DNA of 64,000 nt from Paractinoplanes brasiliensis (GTDB taxonomy: Bacteria; Actinomycetota; Actinomycetes; Mycobacteriales; Micromonosporaceae), in the NCBI RefSeq assembly GCF_004362215.1, contig NZ_SNWR01000001.1, forward strand, positions 1,612,001 through 1,676,000, given 5' to 3'. Both the position numbers and the translations under genes were made by a program. Position 1 is the first letter of the stretch. Every line of letters starts with the position of its first letter. The notes under the pieces were generated by a model. The model was not told the DNA's origin and searched no databases. It saw only the letters and a list, made by a program, of their open reading frames with translations. Below are positions 25,681 through 33,007 of this stretch, piece by piece.

Positions 25681-25696
25681 TCGAACATCCGTTCTA
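25681..25696 (-). promoter_or_regulatory. LexA (SOS) box upstream of the HEPN-mutasome region
   Basis: TCGAACATCCGTTCTA matches the actinobacterial SOS box TCGAAC-N4-GTTCGA at 11 of 12 conserved positions. A further TTCGAA-N3-TTCGAA palindrome overlaps it (25671-25685). On the minus strand, TTGCGT and TAGTCT lie a few nt upstream as possible -35/-10 elements (19-nt spacer), so LexA binding at the box would block transcription start. This is the only convincing SOS box I found in the window. Confidence 0.82.
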
Positions 25697-25766
25697 ACTA
25701 CGAGAAGACTAGCACTGACGTACGACAAAAACGCAAGACGAAGCGGAGGAGCCGAGCCGCAAGAGT

Positions 25767-26747
25767 TCACACTGTGATGACGACCTTGGCCCGGACGTGC
25801 TCGGCCTCCATGTAACGGATCGCCTCGGGCACCTCGGCCAGCGGATAGGTGCGGTCGATCACCGAGGTGAGCCGGCCCGCCTCGACGAGTTCCCGCAGCC
25901 CGGTCAGCAGCGCGCGGCTGGGCGGGACCGACAGCACGACCATGCGCAACCGGCTGAACCGCGCCGCGAGCTGCGCCCCGAGGATCAGCTTCATGGGCCC
26001 GAGCAGCGTGGGCCGCCCCCGGAAGGTGCCGCCGCCGGAGAGCACAAGCGTCCCGCGGGGGGCCAGCACCCGCCGCAGATCCCGCAGCGACCGGTTCCCG
26101 ACGAGGTCGAACACCACCTCGTACGGGGTGACAGCGGTAGCGAAATCCTCGACCTTGTAATCCACGACCTCGTCAGCGCCCAGAGACCGGACGAGGTCGA
26201 CATTCCGGGTGCTGCAGACCGCGGTCACGTGGGCGCCGAGGGCTTTCGCTATCTGAACGGCATACGTGCCCACCCCGCCGGAGGCGCCGTTGATCAGGAC
26301 CCGGGCGCCGGGGCGGACCCGGCCCACGTCCCGCAGCCCCATCAGGGCCGTGCTGCCGGCCAGGGGCAGGGCCGCGGCCTCGGAGAAGCTGATCCCGGCC
26401 GGCTTGAACTCGATCGTCTCGGCCGGCGCGCACACCAGCGACGCGAACGCGCCGTGCGCGTCACCCAGGTCCCCGAACACCTCGTCACCGGGCTGGAAAC
26501 TGTCGACCCCGGCGCCGACCGCCTCGACCGTGCCGGCGAAGTCCGTGCCCCGGATCCTGGTACGCGGCCGGCGCGCGCCCATCATCGTGAGCCGGGCCAG
26601 ATAGGGGTCGCCGCGCATGATGTGCCAGTCCCGCGCGTTGATCGACGCGGCCCGCACCCGTACGAGGACTGTGCCCGGCTCGCAGGTGGGCGGCTCGATC
26701 TCCGCGAGCCCCATGACGCCGTACTTCTCTTGTGTGATCGCCTTCAT
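25767..26747 (-). CDS. NAD(P)-dependent alcohol dehydrogenase/quinone oxidoreductase (zinc-independent MDR)
   Basis: This 326-residue medium-chain reductase has the GroES-like N domain (VRVRAASINARDWHIMRGD, then RIRGTDFAGTVEAVG) and the nucleotide-binding motif INGASGGVGTYAVQIAKALG near residue 143. The catalytic-zinc Cys/His pair of true alcohol dehydrogenases is absent, as in quinone oxidoreductase-like members, which reduce quinones or enones with NADPH. ATG at 26747 gives the family-typical MKAITQEKYG; the open frame further upstream is non-homologous. It ends before the SOS promoter region and begins about 100 bp downstream of the response regulator. Confidence 0.92.
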   Translation of the reverse strand: MKAITQEKYGVMGLAEIEPPTCEPGTVLVRVRAASINARDWHIMRGDPYLARLTMMGARRPRTRIRGTDFAGTVEAVGAGVDSFQPGDEVFGDLGDAHGAFASLVCAPAETIEFKPAGISFSEAAALPLAGSTALMGLRDVGRVRPGARVLINGASGGVGTYAVQIAKALGAHVTAVCSTRNVDLVRSLGADEVVDYKVEDFATAVTPYEVVFDLVGNRSLRDLRRVLAPRGTLVLSGGGTFRGRPTLLGPMKLILGAQLAARFSRLRMVVLSVPPSRALLTGLRELVEAGRLTSVIDRTYPLAEVPEAIRYMEAEHVRAKVVITV

Positions 26748-26828
26748 GCCGTCGATCGTCGCCGTCCCGACCGGCCCGGCGGATCGCCACGAAGGCCCGT
26801 CCCGTCCCGTTCCCCAGCAGGAGCGGGC

Positions 26829-26848
26829 CCGGCCGAAAGTACGGCCGG
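26829..26848 (-). terminator. Terminator of the two-component operon
   Basis: CCGGCCG / CGGCCGG with a 6-nt loop abuts the stop codon of the response regulator. A stem of 7 bp without a U tract is plausible in actinobacteria. Confidence 0.55.
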
Positions 26849-27517
26849 TCAGGCGCGATTCGCCGTGCGGCCCGTCTCGTACGCCCACATGGCGATCTCG
26901 ACCCGGTTTCGCACCACCAGCTTGGCCATCAGGCTCGTCACGTGGGTCTTGACCGTGCTCAGGCTGATGTGCAGCTCGTGGGCGATCTCGGCGTTGGTCC
27001 ACCCCCGCGCCACCGCCAGCAGCACCTCTTCCTCGCGGTCGGTGAGGGCCTCGATCGGCTGGGTCGGCGGCCCGGCCGGCCCGGTGTCGGCGAACGCCTT
27101 GAGCAGCCGCGTCGTGACGTTCGGGGCAATCAGCGCGTCACCGCGGGCGGCGGCGTGCACGGCCTGGCTCAGCAGGTCGGTGCCCGCGTCCTTGAGCAGG
27201 AAACCGCGGGCGCCCGCGCGCAGGGCGGAGTAGACGTACTCGTCGAGGTCGAACGTGGTGATGACGACGACGGCGAGCGGGTCGGTGACGGCGGGACCGG
27301 CCAGGCGGCGGGTGGCCTCGATGCCGTCCATGCCGGGCATGCGGATGTCGAACAGGCACACGTCGGGGCGCAGCCGCTGGGCCAGCTCGACGGCCCGCCG
27401 CCCGTCGGGGGCCTCCCCCACCACCTGAATGTCCGGTTCGGCGTTGAGGATCATGGTGAGGCCGGTGCGGACGATTTCCTGGTCGTCGGCGACGACCACG
27501 CGGATGTTGTCGCTCAT
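26849..27517 (-). CDS. NarL/LuxR-family response regulator
   Basis: The 222 residues comprise a receiver domain (VVVADDQEIVRTGL acidic pair, phosphoacceptor Asp in CLFDIRMPGMDG, Thr/Lys switch in VVITTFDLDEY and LLKDAG) and a LuxR-type HTH (LTDREEEVLLAVARG, then NAEIAHELHISLSTVKTHV). It begins exactly where the histidine kinase stop ends, so the two are co-translated. This actinobacterial LiaR/DesR-like pair usually responds to envelope stress or membrane state; the stimulus here is unknown. No target operator was recognised. Confidence 0.95.
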   Translation of the reverse strand: MSDNIRVVVADDQEIVRTGLTMILNAEPDIQVVGEAPDGRRAVELAQRLRPDVCLFDIRMPGMDGIEATRRLAGPAVTDPLAVVVITTFDLDEYVYSALRAGARGFLLKDAGTDLLSQAVHAAARGDALIAPNVTTRLLKAFADTGPAGPPTQPIEALTDREEEVLLAVARGWTNAEIAHELHISLSTVKTHVTSLMAKLVVRNRVEIAMWAYETGRTANRA

Positions 27518-28624
27518 CTAGGCGGCCGCTCCGGTGCGGGGCAGCGCCGCGGTGACCGTCCACCCTCGACCGGGTGCGGGCCCGGCCTCGCACGTGCCGC
27601 CGAGCAGGCCCGCGCGTTCGCTCATGCCGACCAGGCCGAATCCGCTGGAGCCGGCCGGGTGCCCGCCGACCCCGTCGTCGCTGACCCGCAGGCGCACGAA
27701 CCCGTCGTCGGCGGTGACCCGCACGTCGATGCGGGTGGCCTGCCGGGCGTGCCGCCGCGCGTTGGTCACCGATTCCTGGGCGAGGCGGTAGATGGCCGTG
27801 CCGACCGTGGCCGGCACGTCGTCGAGGTCGCCGGCCAGCTCGACCTCGACGACCGGGCCGGATGACGAGCGGCCGGCCAGCCGGGGCAGCTCGGTGAGCC
27901 CGGGGCTGGGCTCGAGGCCCGCGTCCTGGGCGTGGCGCAGGGCCCGCACCATCGTGCGCATCTCGGCCAGGGCGCTCTTGGCCTCGGTCTCGATGAGCCG
28001 CAGCGCGTCGACCGCGGCCTCGGGCCGCCGCTGCGCCACCGCAAGACCGGCCTGGGCGCGGATGGCCATCGCCGAGACGTGATGGGCGACGGTGTCGTGC
28101 AGGTCGCGGGCGAGCCGTTCGCGTTCGCGGAGTTTGGCCTCGGTGAGCCGGCGGTCGAGCAGCCGGGCGCGATAGCGGAACGTGGTGGCCAGCGCGAACG
28201 CCGCGGTCATGGCGACGAAGCCGAGCAGCATGTCGGCCGCGGTGATCTCGCCGATCACGGCCGAGGCCACGATCTTGGCCAGGATCAGCCCGGCGCCGAT
28301 CACCGACTCGCGCCCGGAACCCCAGCGGAACAACGCGTACGGAAGCAGCAGCAGATAGGCCAGCGAGGCGTTTTCCGGCTGGGGCAGCCAGACGAAACAG
28401 GTCACGAACGCGATCGCGACCACGGGCAGCGGATGAGTACGCCGCCAGAGCACCGTCGGGGCCAGCAGGAGACCGAGCGCCAGGCCGGAATAGGCGCGGG
28501 TCAGGATTCCCTCGACGAGGGTGGCCACCACGATGACGCCCAGGAGCACCCAGTCTCGCCGGAGGCGGACGGGCGCGCCGGGAAACCGGGGTTCCCGCCA
28601 CACCGAGCGGAGCAACTCGCGCAC
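27518..28624 (-). CDS. Sensor histidine kinase (HisKA_3/NarX-like)
   Basis: The 368-residue kinase has about four to five N-terminal transmembrane helices (residues 25-150) without a large extracellular sensor, then the HisKA_3 phosphoacceptor RERLARDLHDTVAHHVSAM with His near residue 180, and an HATPase_c domain (ESVTNARRHARQATRIDV with the N box, then DDGVGGHPAGSSGFGLVGM). It is paired with the adjacent response regulator. GTG at 28624 is supported by TACGAT (28631-28636) ending 6 nt upstream, so the pair seems to have its own leaderless promoter rather than depending on the MarR-GNAT gene 39 nt upstream. Confidence 0.94.
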   Translation of the reverse strand: MRELLRSVWREPRFPGAPVRLRRDWVLLGVIVVATLVEGILTRAYSGLALGLLLAPTVLWRRTHPLPVVAIAFVTCFVWLPQPENASLAYLLLLPYALFRWGSGRESVIGAGLILAKIVASAVIGEITAADMLLGFVAMTAAFALATTFRYRARLLDRRLTEAKLRERERLARDLHDTVAHHVSAMAIRAQAGLAVAQRRPEAAVDALRLIETEAKSALAEMRTMVRALRHAQDAGLEPSPGLTELPRLAGRSSSGPVVEVELAGDLDDVPATVGTAIYRLAQESVTNARRHARQATRIDVRVTADDGFVRLRVSDDGVGGHPAGSSGFGLVGMSERAGLLGGTCEAGPAPGRGWTVTAALPRTGAAA

Positions 28625-28663
28625 GAACCGATCGTACGAAGGATGCGCCGCCCGCGGACCCGC

Positions 28664-29527
28664 CTAAAGTACTACCTCTTTTTCGAAGGAGAGCTGGTTG
28701 TACGGCGAGGTGTCGTAGGACGGGATCTCGCGATAGCCGGCCGCCCGGTACAGCGCGATCGCCTCGGTCAGCGCCGGGTGGGTGCCGAGCCGCAGCCGGG
28801 TGACCCCGTGGGCGGCCGCGTCCTGTTCGAGCGAACGCAGCAGGCGCGCGCCCAGGCCGTAACCGCGGGCGGCGGGGCTGACCCAGAGATGCCGGATCTC
28901 GGCGAACGAGCCCGACGGAATCCACAGTCCACACCCGACCGGCGCCCCCTCCTCACGAGCCAGCAGGAACGTCCCGTCGCCGAGCGTCCCGGGCGGGGTC
29001 AAGGTGGCCGGGTCGTAGCCCTCAGGAAACCGAAGAGCCAGTTCCGACGCGTACGCGGTGAGGCAGCCCCGCCCGTCGGGATCGTCATCGGCGACCGCCT
29101 CGATCGCGACCCCGGCCAGGCGCACCAGCCGGCGGATCCGCTCCTGCGCCTCGATCAGCCGCGCCCTCTGCTCCTCGGTCAGCGGCTCGAGCAGCGCGGC
29201 GACGCTGTCGCGCGAACGGGACTCGAGGTCGGCCCGTTCCCGCCGCCCGGCCTCGGTCAGGGTGGCGACGCGTACGCGGCGGTCGGCGGGGTGCGGACCG
29301 ACCGACACCAGACCCTGATCGCCGAGCGAGCGCAGCAGCCGGCTCAGATAACCCGAGTCGAGCCCGAGCCGGCCGCGCAGGTCACGCAGGTCGGCGCCGG
29401 CGCCGATCTCGAACAGCAGGCGCGCCTCGCCGAGCGGCCGGCCCTGCCCCAGGTAATGATCGTGCAGGACGCCCAGCCGTTGCGTGTAGAACCGGTTGAA
29501 GTCCCGCACCACCTCGATCTGATCCAT
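28664..29527 (-). CDS. MarR regulator fused to a GNAT acetyltransferase
   Basis: Residues 1-145 are a MarR winged-helix domain (LRGRLGLDSGYLSRLLRSLG recognition region, then PADRRVRVATLTEAGR wing), and residues 155-287 a GNAT domain (FAEIRHLWVSPAARGYGLGA with the acetyl-CoA motif, then AIALYRAAGYREI). This fusion is a recognised architecture, but its acetyl substrate is generally unknown; it could sense and detoxify the same compound. A perfect palindrome lies just upstream, and TATGGT ends 8 nt before the ATG. It is divergent from an SDR gene, the likely regulatory target. Confidence 0.93.
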   Translation of the reverse strand: MDQIEVVRDFNRFYTQRLGVLHDHYLGQGRPLGEARLLFEIGAGADLRDLRGRLGLDSGYLSRLLRSLGDQGLVSVGPHPADRRVRVATLTEAGRRERADLESRSRDSVAALLEPLTEEQRARLIEAQERIRRLVRLAGVAIEAVADDDPDGRGCLTAYASELALRFPEGYDPATLTPPGTLGDGTFLLAREEGAPVGCGLWIPSGSFAEIRHLWVSPAARGYGLGARLLRSLEQDAAAHGVTRLRLGTHPALTEAIALYRAAGYREIPSYDTSPYNQLSFEKEVVL

Positions 29528-29531
29528 AATC

Positions 29532-29547
29532 TCTGACCATAGTCAGA
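29532..29547. promoter_or_regulatory. Palindromic operator between MarR-GNAT and SDR genes
   Basis: TCTGACCATAGTCAGA is a perfect 6-bp inverted repeat around CATA. It covers the apparent -10 of both divergent genes (TATGGT on minus, CATAGT on plus) in a 35-bp intergenic gap, so one bound MarR dimer could shut both promoters. Confidence 0.75.
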
Positions 29548-29562
29548 CAACTGGAGGACCGC

Positions 29563-30354
29563 ATGCCCCGGACCATCGTGATCACCGGCGCGAGCTCCGG
29601 GGTCGGCCTGGCCGCCGCCGAGCAACTGGCCGCGACCGACACCGTCGTGCTGGTCGGCCGCACCCCGCAACGCCTGGAGGCAGCCGCGCGGCAGGTGCGC
29701 GACGCCCACGTGTTCCGGGCCGACTTCGAAGACCTCGACCAGGTACGCGACCTGGCCGCCCAGCTCCGCGAGGCGTACCCGAAAATCGACGTCCTGGCCA
29801 ACAACGCGGGAGGCATGGTCGAGCCCTACCGGCGTACGAAGGACGGTTTCGAGGCCACGATCCAGGGCAACCACCTGGCGCCGTTCCTGCTGACCCACCT
29901 GCTGCGCGACCGGCTGACCGGCGGCGTGGTGATCGGCACGGCCTCGCGGGCGCACATGCGCGGCGTCCCCGACCCGGACGACCTCGTCGGCGACCCGGCC
30001 CGCTACAAGGCGTTCCCGCAGTACGGCGCGGCCAAGGCGGCCAACATCCTGTTCGCGGCCGAGGCGGCCCGCCGCTGGCCCGAGATCACCAGCGTGTCGT
30101 TCCACCCCGGCGTGGTGCGCACCAATTTCGGCGCCGGCAAGGCCACCCGGTTCTTCTACAAGTACGCGCCCTTCCTGGTCACGCCGGAGAAGGCCGGCGC
30201 CCTGCTGGTCTGGCTGGCGAACAATCAGCACCTGGTCAACGGCGCCTACTACGTCGGGCACAAGGTGAGCACGCCGTTCCGGCACGCGGGTGACCCGGCC
30301 CTCGCCGCGCGTCTCTGGGACGCGAGCGCCGAGGCCACCGGCGTACGAGGGTGA
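29563..30354 (+). CDS. Short-chain dehydrogenase/reductase (SDR)
   Basis: This 263-residue SDR has the classical cofactor motif ITGASSGVGLAAAEQLA (TGxxxGxG), NNAG (VLANNAGGMVEP), the catalytic region YGAAKAANILFAAEAAR (Tyr-x3-Lys) and IGTASRAH in place of the usual Ser strand. The profile fits retinol-dehydrogenase-like SDRs that reduce aldehydes or ketones with NADP(H). The ribosome site GGAGG lies 5 nt upstream of ATG. It is divergent from, and probably repressed by, the MarR-GNAT fusion. Confidence 0.92.
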   Translation: MPRTIVITGASSGVGLAAAEQLAATDTVVLVGRTPQRLEAAARQVRDAHVFRADFEDLDQVRDLAAQLREAYPKIDVLANNAGGMVEPYRRTKDGFEATIQGNHLAPFLLTHLLRDRLTGGVVIGTASRAHMRGVPDPDDLVGDPARYKAFPQYGAAKAANILFAAEAARRWPEITSVSFHPGVVRTNFGAGKATRFFYKYAPFLVTPEKAGALLVWLANNQHLVNGAYYVGHKVSTPFRHAGDPALAARLWDASAEATGVRG

Positions 30355-30398
30355 CGGCCGCTTTCGCCGTGAGCCGTTCGCGTGGTGAGAATGGGCTG

Positions 30399-30887
30399 GT
30401 GAGAGAACACCCCAACGTCATCGCCGTGCAGGACGCCCTGGACTCCGCGGGCGCGCACACCGCCGACGACGCGCCGAGTCAGGTGATCGTGCTGGACGCG
30501 GCCGTGCACACCGCGGCGGCGGCTGCCGAGGCCCTGTGCATCGAGGTCGGTCAGATCGCGAACTCGCTGATCTTCGACGCCGACGGTGAGCCGTTGCTCG
30601 TGCTCACCTCGGGCGCCCACCGGGTCGACACGGCCAAGGTCGCGGCCGCGCTGGGCGTCGCGAAGCTGAAGCGGGCCACGCCGGAATTCGTCCGTGAGCA
30701 CACCGGGCAGGCGATCGGGGGCGTGGCGCCATTGGGACACCCCAAGCCCGTACGCACCCTCGTGGACACGGCGCTCGAGCAGTATCGCGACATCTGGGCG
30801 GCGGGCGGCGTGCCCCAGGCGGTCTTCCCGATCACGTACGCCGAACTGGTCCGCGTCACCGCCGGCACCCCGGCCGACGTGGCCTGA
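30399..30887 (+). CDS. YbaK/prolyl-tRNA deacylase-domain protein
   Basis: The 162-residue product is a single YbaK/ProX-like domain: VIVLDAAVHTAAAAAEALCIEVGQIANSLIF, then LLVLTSGAHRVDTAKVAAALG, then EHTGQAIGGVAPLGHP, the last with the Gly-Gly-x-x-Pro region of trans-editing deacylases. These cytoplasmic proteins hydrolyse misacylated tRNA, often Cys- or Ala-tRNA-Pro. GTG at 30399 is selected because GAGAAT ends 6 nt upstream, as in leaderless genes. Its stop overlaps the start of the CrtA-like gene by one base, so it leads the carotenoid run despite having no evident link to that pathway. Confidence 0.88.
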   Translation: MREHPNVIAVQDALDSAGAHTADDAPSQVIVLDAAVHTAAAAAEALCIEVGQIANSLIFDADGEPLLVLTSGAHRVDTAKVAAALGVAKLKRATPEFVREHTGQAIGGVAPLGHPKPVRTLVDTALEQYRDIWAAGGVPQAVFPITYAELVRVTAGTPADVA

Positions 30888-31606
30888 TGCCGGTCACCCT
30901 GCACGTCTGGCGGGTGCCGCGACGGCGGGTCGCGGCGGCGATGATCCGGATCGCGTTCCCCGGCGTACGGGATGTGCGGTTTGCGAAATTCGTCGGGACG
31001 TCGGCCGGTTTTCTGCCTCGGGATGCCGACCTGACCCGGTATGCGGCGATCACCGTCAGCGAGACGCCCGTCCGACTGGACAAATGGGACAAGCTGGCCG
31101 TGGCGTCAGCCAGGGTGGAGCTAGAACCGCTGCTCAGCCGGGGCTCATGGTCAGGACAGCGGCCCTTCACCGTTCCCGACAGGTCCGAAATATCGGGCTC
31201 GGGGATCCCGGGCGGGACGGACAACGCGGCGGACGGCGGGGTGCACGGCCCGATGGTGCTCGCGCTGACCCGGGCCCGGTTGCGGCCCTCGAAGATGCGG
31301 ACGTTCTACCGCGCGGTGCCCGCCGTCGTCCCCGAGGTCGAACGGGCGCCCGGCCTGCTGGCCCGCTTCGGCATCGGTGAGGCGCCGATCGGCTACCAGG
31401 GCACAATCAGCCTGTGGCGCAATGCGGCGGACCTGGCCCGATTCGCGTACCGTCAGCCGGAGCATCGGGCGGTGATCGCGCGGACGCCGGCCGATCGGTG
31501 GTACTCCGAGGAGCTTTTCGCCCGGTTCGCGGTGCGTGAGATCAGCGGGGACCGTGTCGTGCTCGGCTGGGTGGCCGGCGATGAGAGAGGCGTGACTCAA
31601 CGATGA
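30887..31606 (+). CDS. Spheroidene monooxygenase-like (CrtA family) protein
   Basis: This 239-residue protein resembles actinobacterial CrtA-like proteins: LHVWRVPRRRVAAAMIRIAF at the start, FAKFVGTSAGF, HGPMVLALTRARLRP and the conserved EAPIGYQGTISLWRNAADL. CrtA proteins oxidise the C-2 position of acyclic carotenoids, but many distant homologues have other or unknown roles. Start ATG overlaps the preceding stop; its own stop overlaps the GNAT start (ATGA). The middle (residues about 85-120) is Gly/Ser-rich and poorly conserved. Context with CruF-like and CrtD-like genes supports a carotenoid role, which is inferred. Confidence 0.75.
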   Translation: MPVTLHVWRVPRRRVAAAMIRIAFPGVRDVRFAKFVGTSAGFLPRDADLTRYAAITVSETPVRLDKWDKLAVASARVELEPLLSRGSWSGQRPFTVPDRSEISGSGIPGGTDNAADGGVHGPMVLALTRARLRPSKMRTFYRAVPAVVPEVERAPGLLARFGIGEAPIGYQGTISLWRNAADLARFAYRQPEHRAVIARTPADRWYSEELFARFAVREISGDRVVLGWVAGDERGVTQR

Positions 31607-32181
31607 GGCTCGTGGCGTGGCAGCCCGACGATCTGCTGCGGCGGCTCGACGACGTGGTGAGCGTCTACGGCGAGGCCATGGGCTATCGCCAGGAACTGCT
31701 GCAGACCCGGCGCGGCTACATCGGCGCCCACGTACGCCGGGCCGGTTTCCGCGCCGTCGCCACCCTGACCACCGAGGGGCGACTGGCCGGCTTCGGTTAC
31801 GGCTACACCTCGGGCCCCGGCCAGTGGTGGCACGACCAGGTCCGCGCGAGCCTGCCCGACCCCGATCGCCTGCGCTGGCTGAGCAACTGTTTCGAGGTCG
31901 TCGAGCTGCACGTCCGCCCCGCGGCCCAGGGGCACGGCGTCGGCGCCCGGCAGCTGCGCGCGCTGCTGGCCATGGCCGAGGGCGAGACCGTGCTGCTCTC
32001 CACGCCCGAGGCCGACGAGCAGAAGTCGCGGGCCTGGCGGCTCTACCGCCGGTTCGGTTTCAGCGACGTGCTGCGTCAGTTCCTGTTCCCCGGCGACGAG
32101 CGCGCGTTCGCGATCCTCGGCCGCGACCTGCCGCTCGTGGAGCGCCCGGCTGAGGACGCGCCCGGCATTGTCGGTCTCTAG
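31603..32181 (+). CDS. GNAT family N-acetyltransferase
   Basis: The 192-residue product is one GNAT domain: VVELHVRPAAQGHGVGARQL carries the acetyl-CoA pyrophosphate-binding R/Q-x-x-G-x-G/A motif, followed by VLLSTPEADEQKSRAWRLYR and a final YRRFGFSDVLRQFLF strand. Similar stand-alone GNATs are frequent next to carotenoid and other clusters, and the substrate is unknown. The ATG overlaps the CrtA-like stop, and its own stop lies 14 nt inside the start of the CruF-like gene, so all are likely one transcript. Confidence 0.88.
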   Translation: MRLVAWQPDDLLRRLDDVVSVYGEAMGYRQELLQTRRGYIGAHVRRAGFRAVATLTTEGRLAGFGYGYTSGPGQWWHDQVRASLPDPDRLRWLSNCFEVVELHVRPAAQGHGVGARQLRALLAMAEGETVLLSTPEADEQKSRAWRLYRRFGFSDVLRQFLFPGDERAFAILGRDLPLVERPAEDAPGIVGL

Positions 32182-33007
32182 AGCCACGCCCTGGGCCCTG
32201 CTCGGGGCGCTGATCCTCGCGCAGATCTGCTACCCGCTCACCTCGGGCGACACCCGCGCCGCGTTCACCGTGGCCACGGTCGTGCTCGGTTACGTCCTAT
32301 CGGTCACGCACGCGTTCCTCACCCGCGGCCCCCGTACGGCCCTGGCCCTGGTCGGCACGGCCACGCTGGGCGGTTTCGCGGTCGAGGCGCTCGGCGTCGC
32401 CACCGGTTTCCCGTTCGGCACGTACGACTACTCGGGGGAACTGGGCCCGAAGGTGCTGGGCGTCCCGCTGATAATCCCGCTCGCCTGGACCTGGATGGCG
32501 TGGCCGGCCTGGCTGGCGGCGCAACGGCTGCCGATCGCGCGCTGGGCCCGCGTCGCCGTGGCCGCCTTCGGCCTGGCCGCGTGGGACCTCTTCCTGGACC
32601 CGCAGATGGTGGCCGAGGGCTACTGGCGGTGGCAGTCTCCCACCCCCGCGCTGCCCGGCCTGACCGGCATCCCGATCAGCAACTACCTGGGCTGGCTGGG
32701 CTTCGCCGTCCTCCTGATGACCGTCCTTGATCGCCTGGCCCGCAAGATCGTTTCCCCCGTGCCGCCATCCCTAACCCCCACCCGCCCGGGGGAAACAGGA
32801 AGGGACGATACCGCTTGTCAAGCGGGGGGACCGGAGTTGTCCACAGGCAGCGACGCGCCCATCATCGTGCTCTGGATCTGGACGTACGCTTCCTCCGTGC
32901 TCGCCCATGCCGTCTTTCTCGACCTCCCCGCCTCGGCGGCCTGGGGCGGCGTGCTGATGGGCGCGGCCGTCCTCCCGCTCCTGCCCCAGCTGCGGCGCCG
33001 GACATGA
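32168..33007 (+). CDS. cruF: CruF-like carotenoid 1,2-hydratase (DUF422 membrane protein)
   Basis: This polytopic protein (279 residues, about seven helices) carries the CruF-type blocks FPFGTYDYSGELGPKVLGVP, then PLAWTWMAWPAWLA, LAAWDLFLDPQMVAEGYWRW and IPISNYLGWLGF, followed by a last helix pair IVLWIWTYASSVLAHAVFLD. CruF hydrates the psi end of acyclic carotenoids, preparing it for glycosylation. TTG at 32168 is the only reasonable start. An 85-bp dispersed repeat is inserted in frame at residues about 198-226 between the last helices, giving a hydrophilic segment unlike the rest. The stop overlaps the next start. Confidence 0.85.
   Translation: MSVSRATPWALLGALILAQICYPLTSGDTRAAFTVATVVLGYVLSVTHAFLTRGPRTALALVGTATLGGFAVEALGVATGFPFGTYDYSGELGPKVLGVPLIIPLAWTWMAWPAWLAAQRLPIARWARVAVAAFGLAAWDLFLDPQMVAEGYWRWQSPTPALPGLTGIPISNYLGWLGFAVLLMTVLDRLARKIVSPVPPSLTPTRPGETGRDDTACQAGGPELSTGSDAPIIVLWIWTYASSVLAHAVFLDLPASAAWGGVLMGAAVLPLLPQLRRRT
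32760..32845 (+). repeat. Dispersed 85-bp element, copy B, inside the cruF-like gene
   Basis: This copy has the same organisation as copy A at 13919-14003: C-rich head, palindrome CCGCTTGTCAAGCGG at 32811-32825 and terminal TTGTCCACA at 32837-32845. The outer palindrome bases differ from copy A on both sides together, preserving symmetry. It is translated in frame within the CruF-like protein. Confidence 0.75.

Noticed and set aside
25537..25688. ORF starting inside the LexA box (MFERFEPSG...)
   Set aside because: Its ATG lies within the operator and the frame runs through the HEPN leader hairpin without family resemblance. It overlaps the real HEPN gene in another frame.
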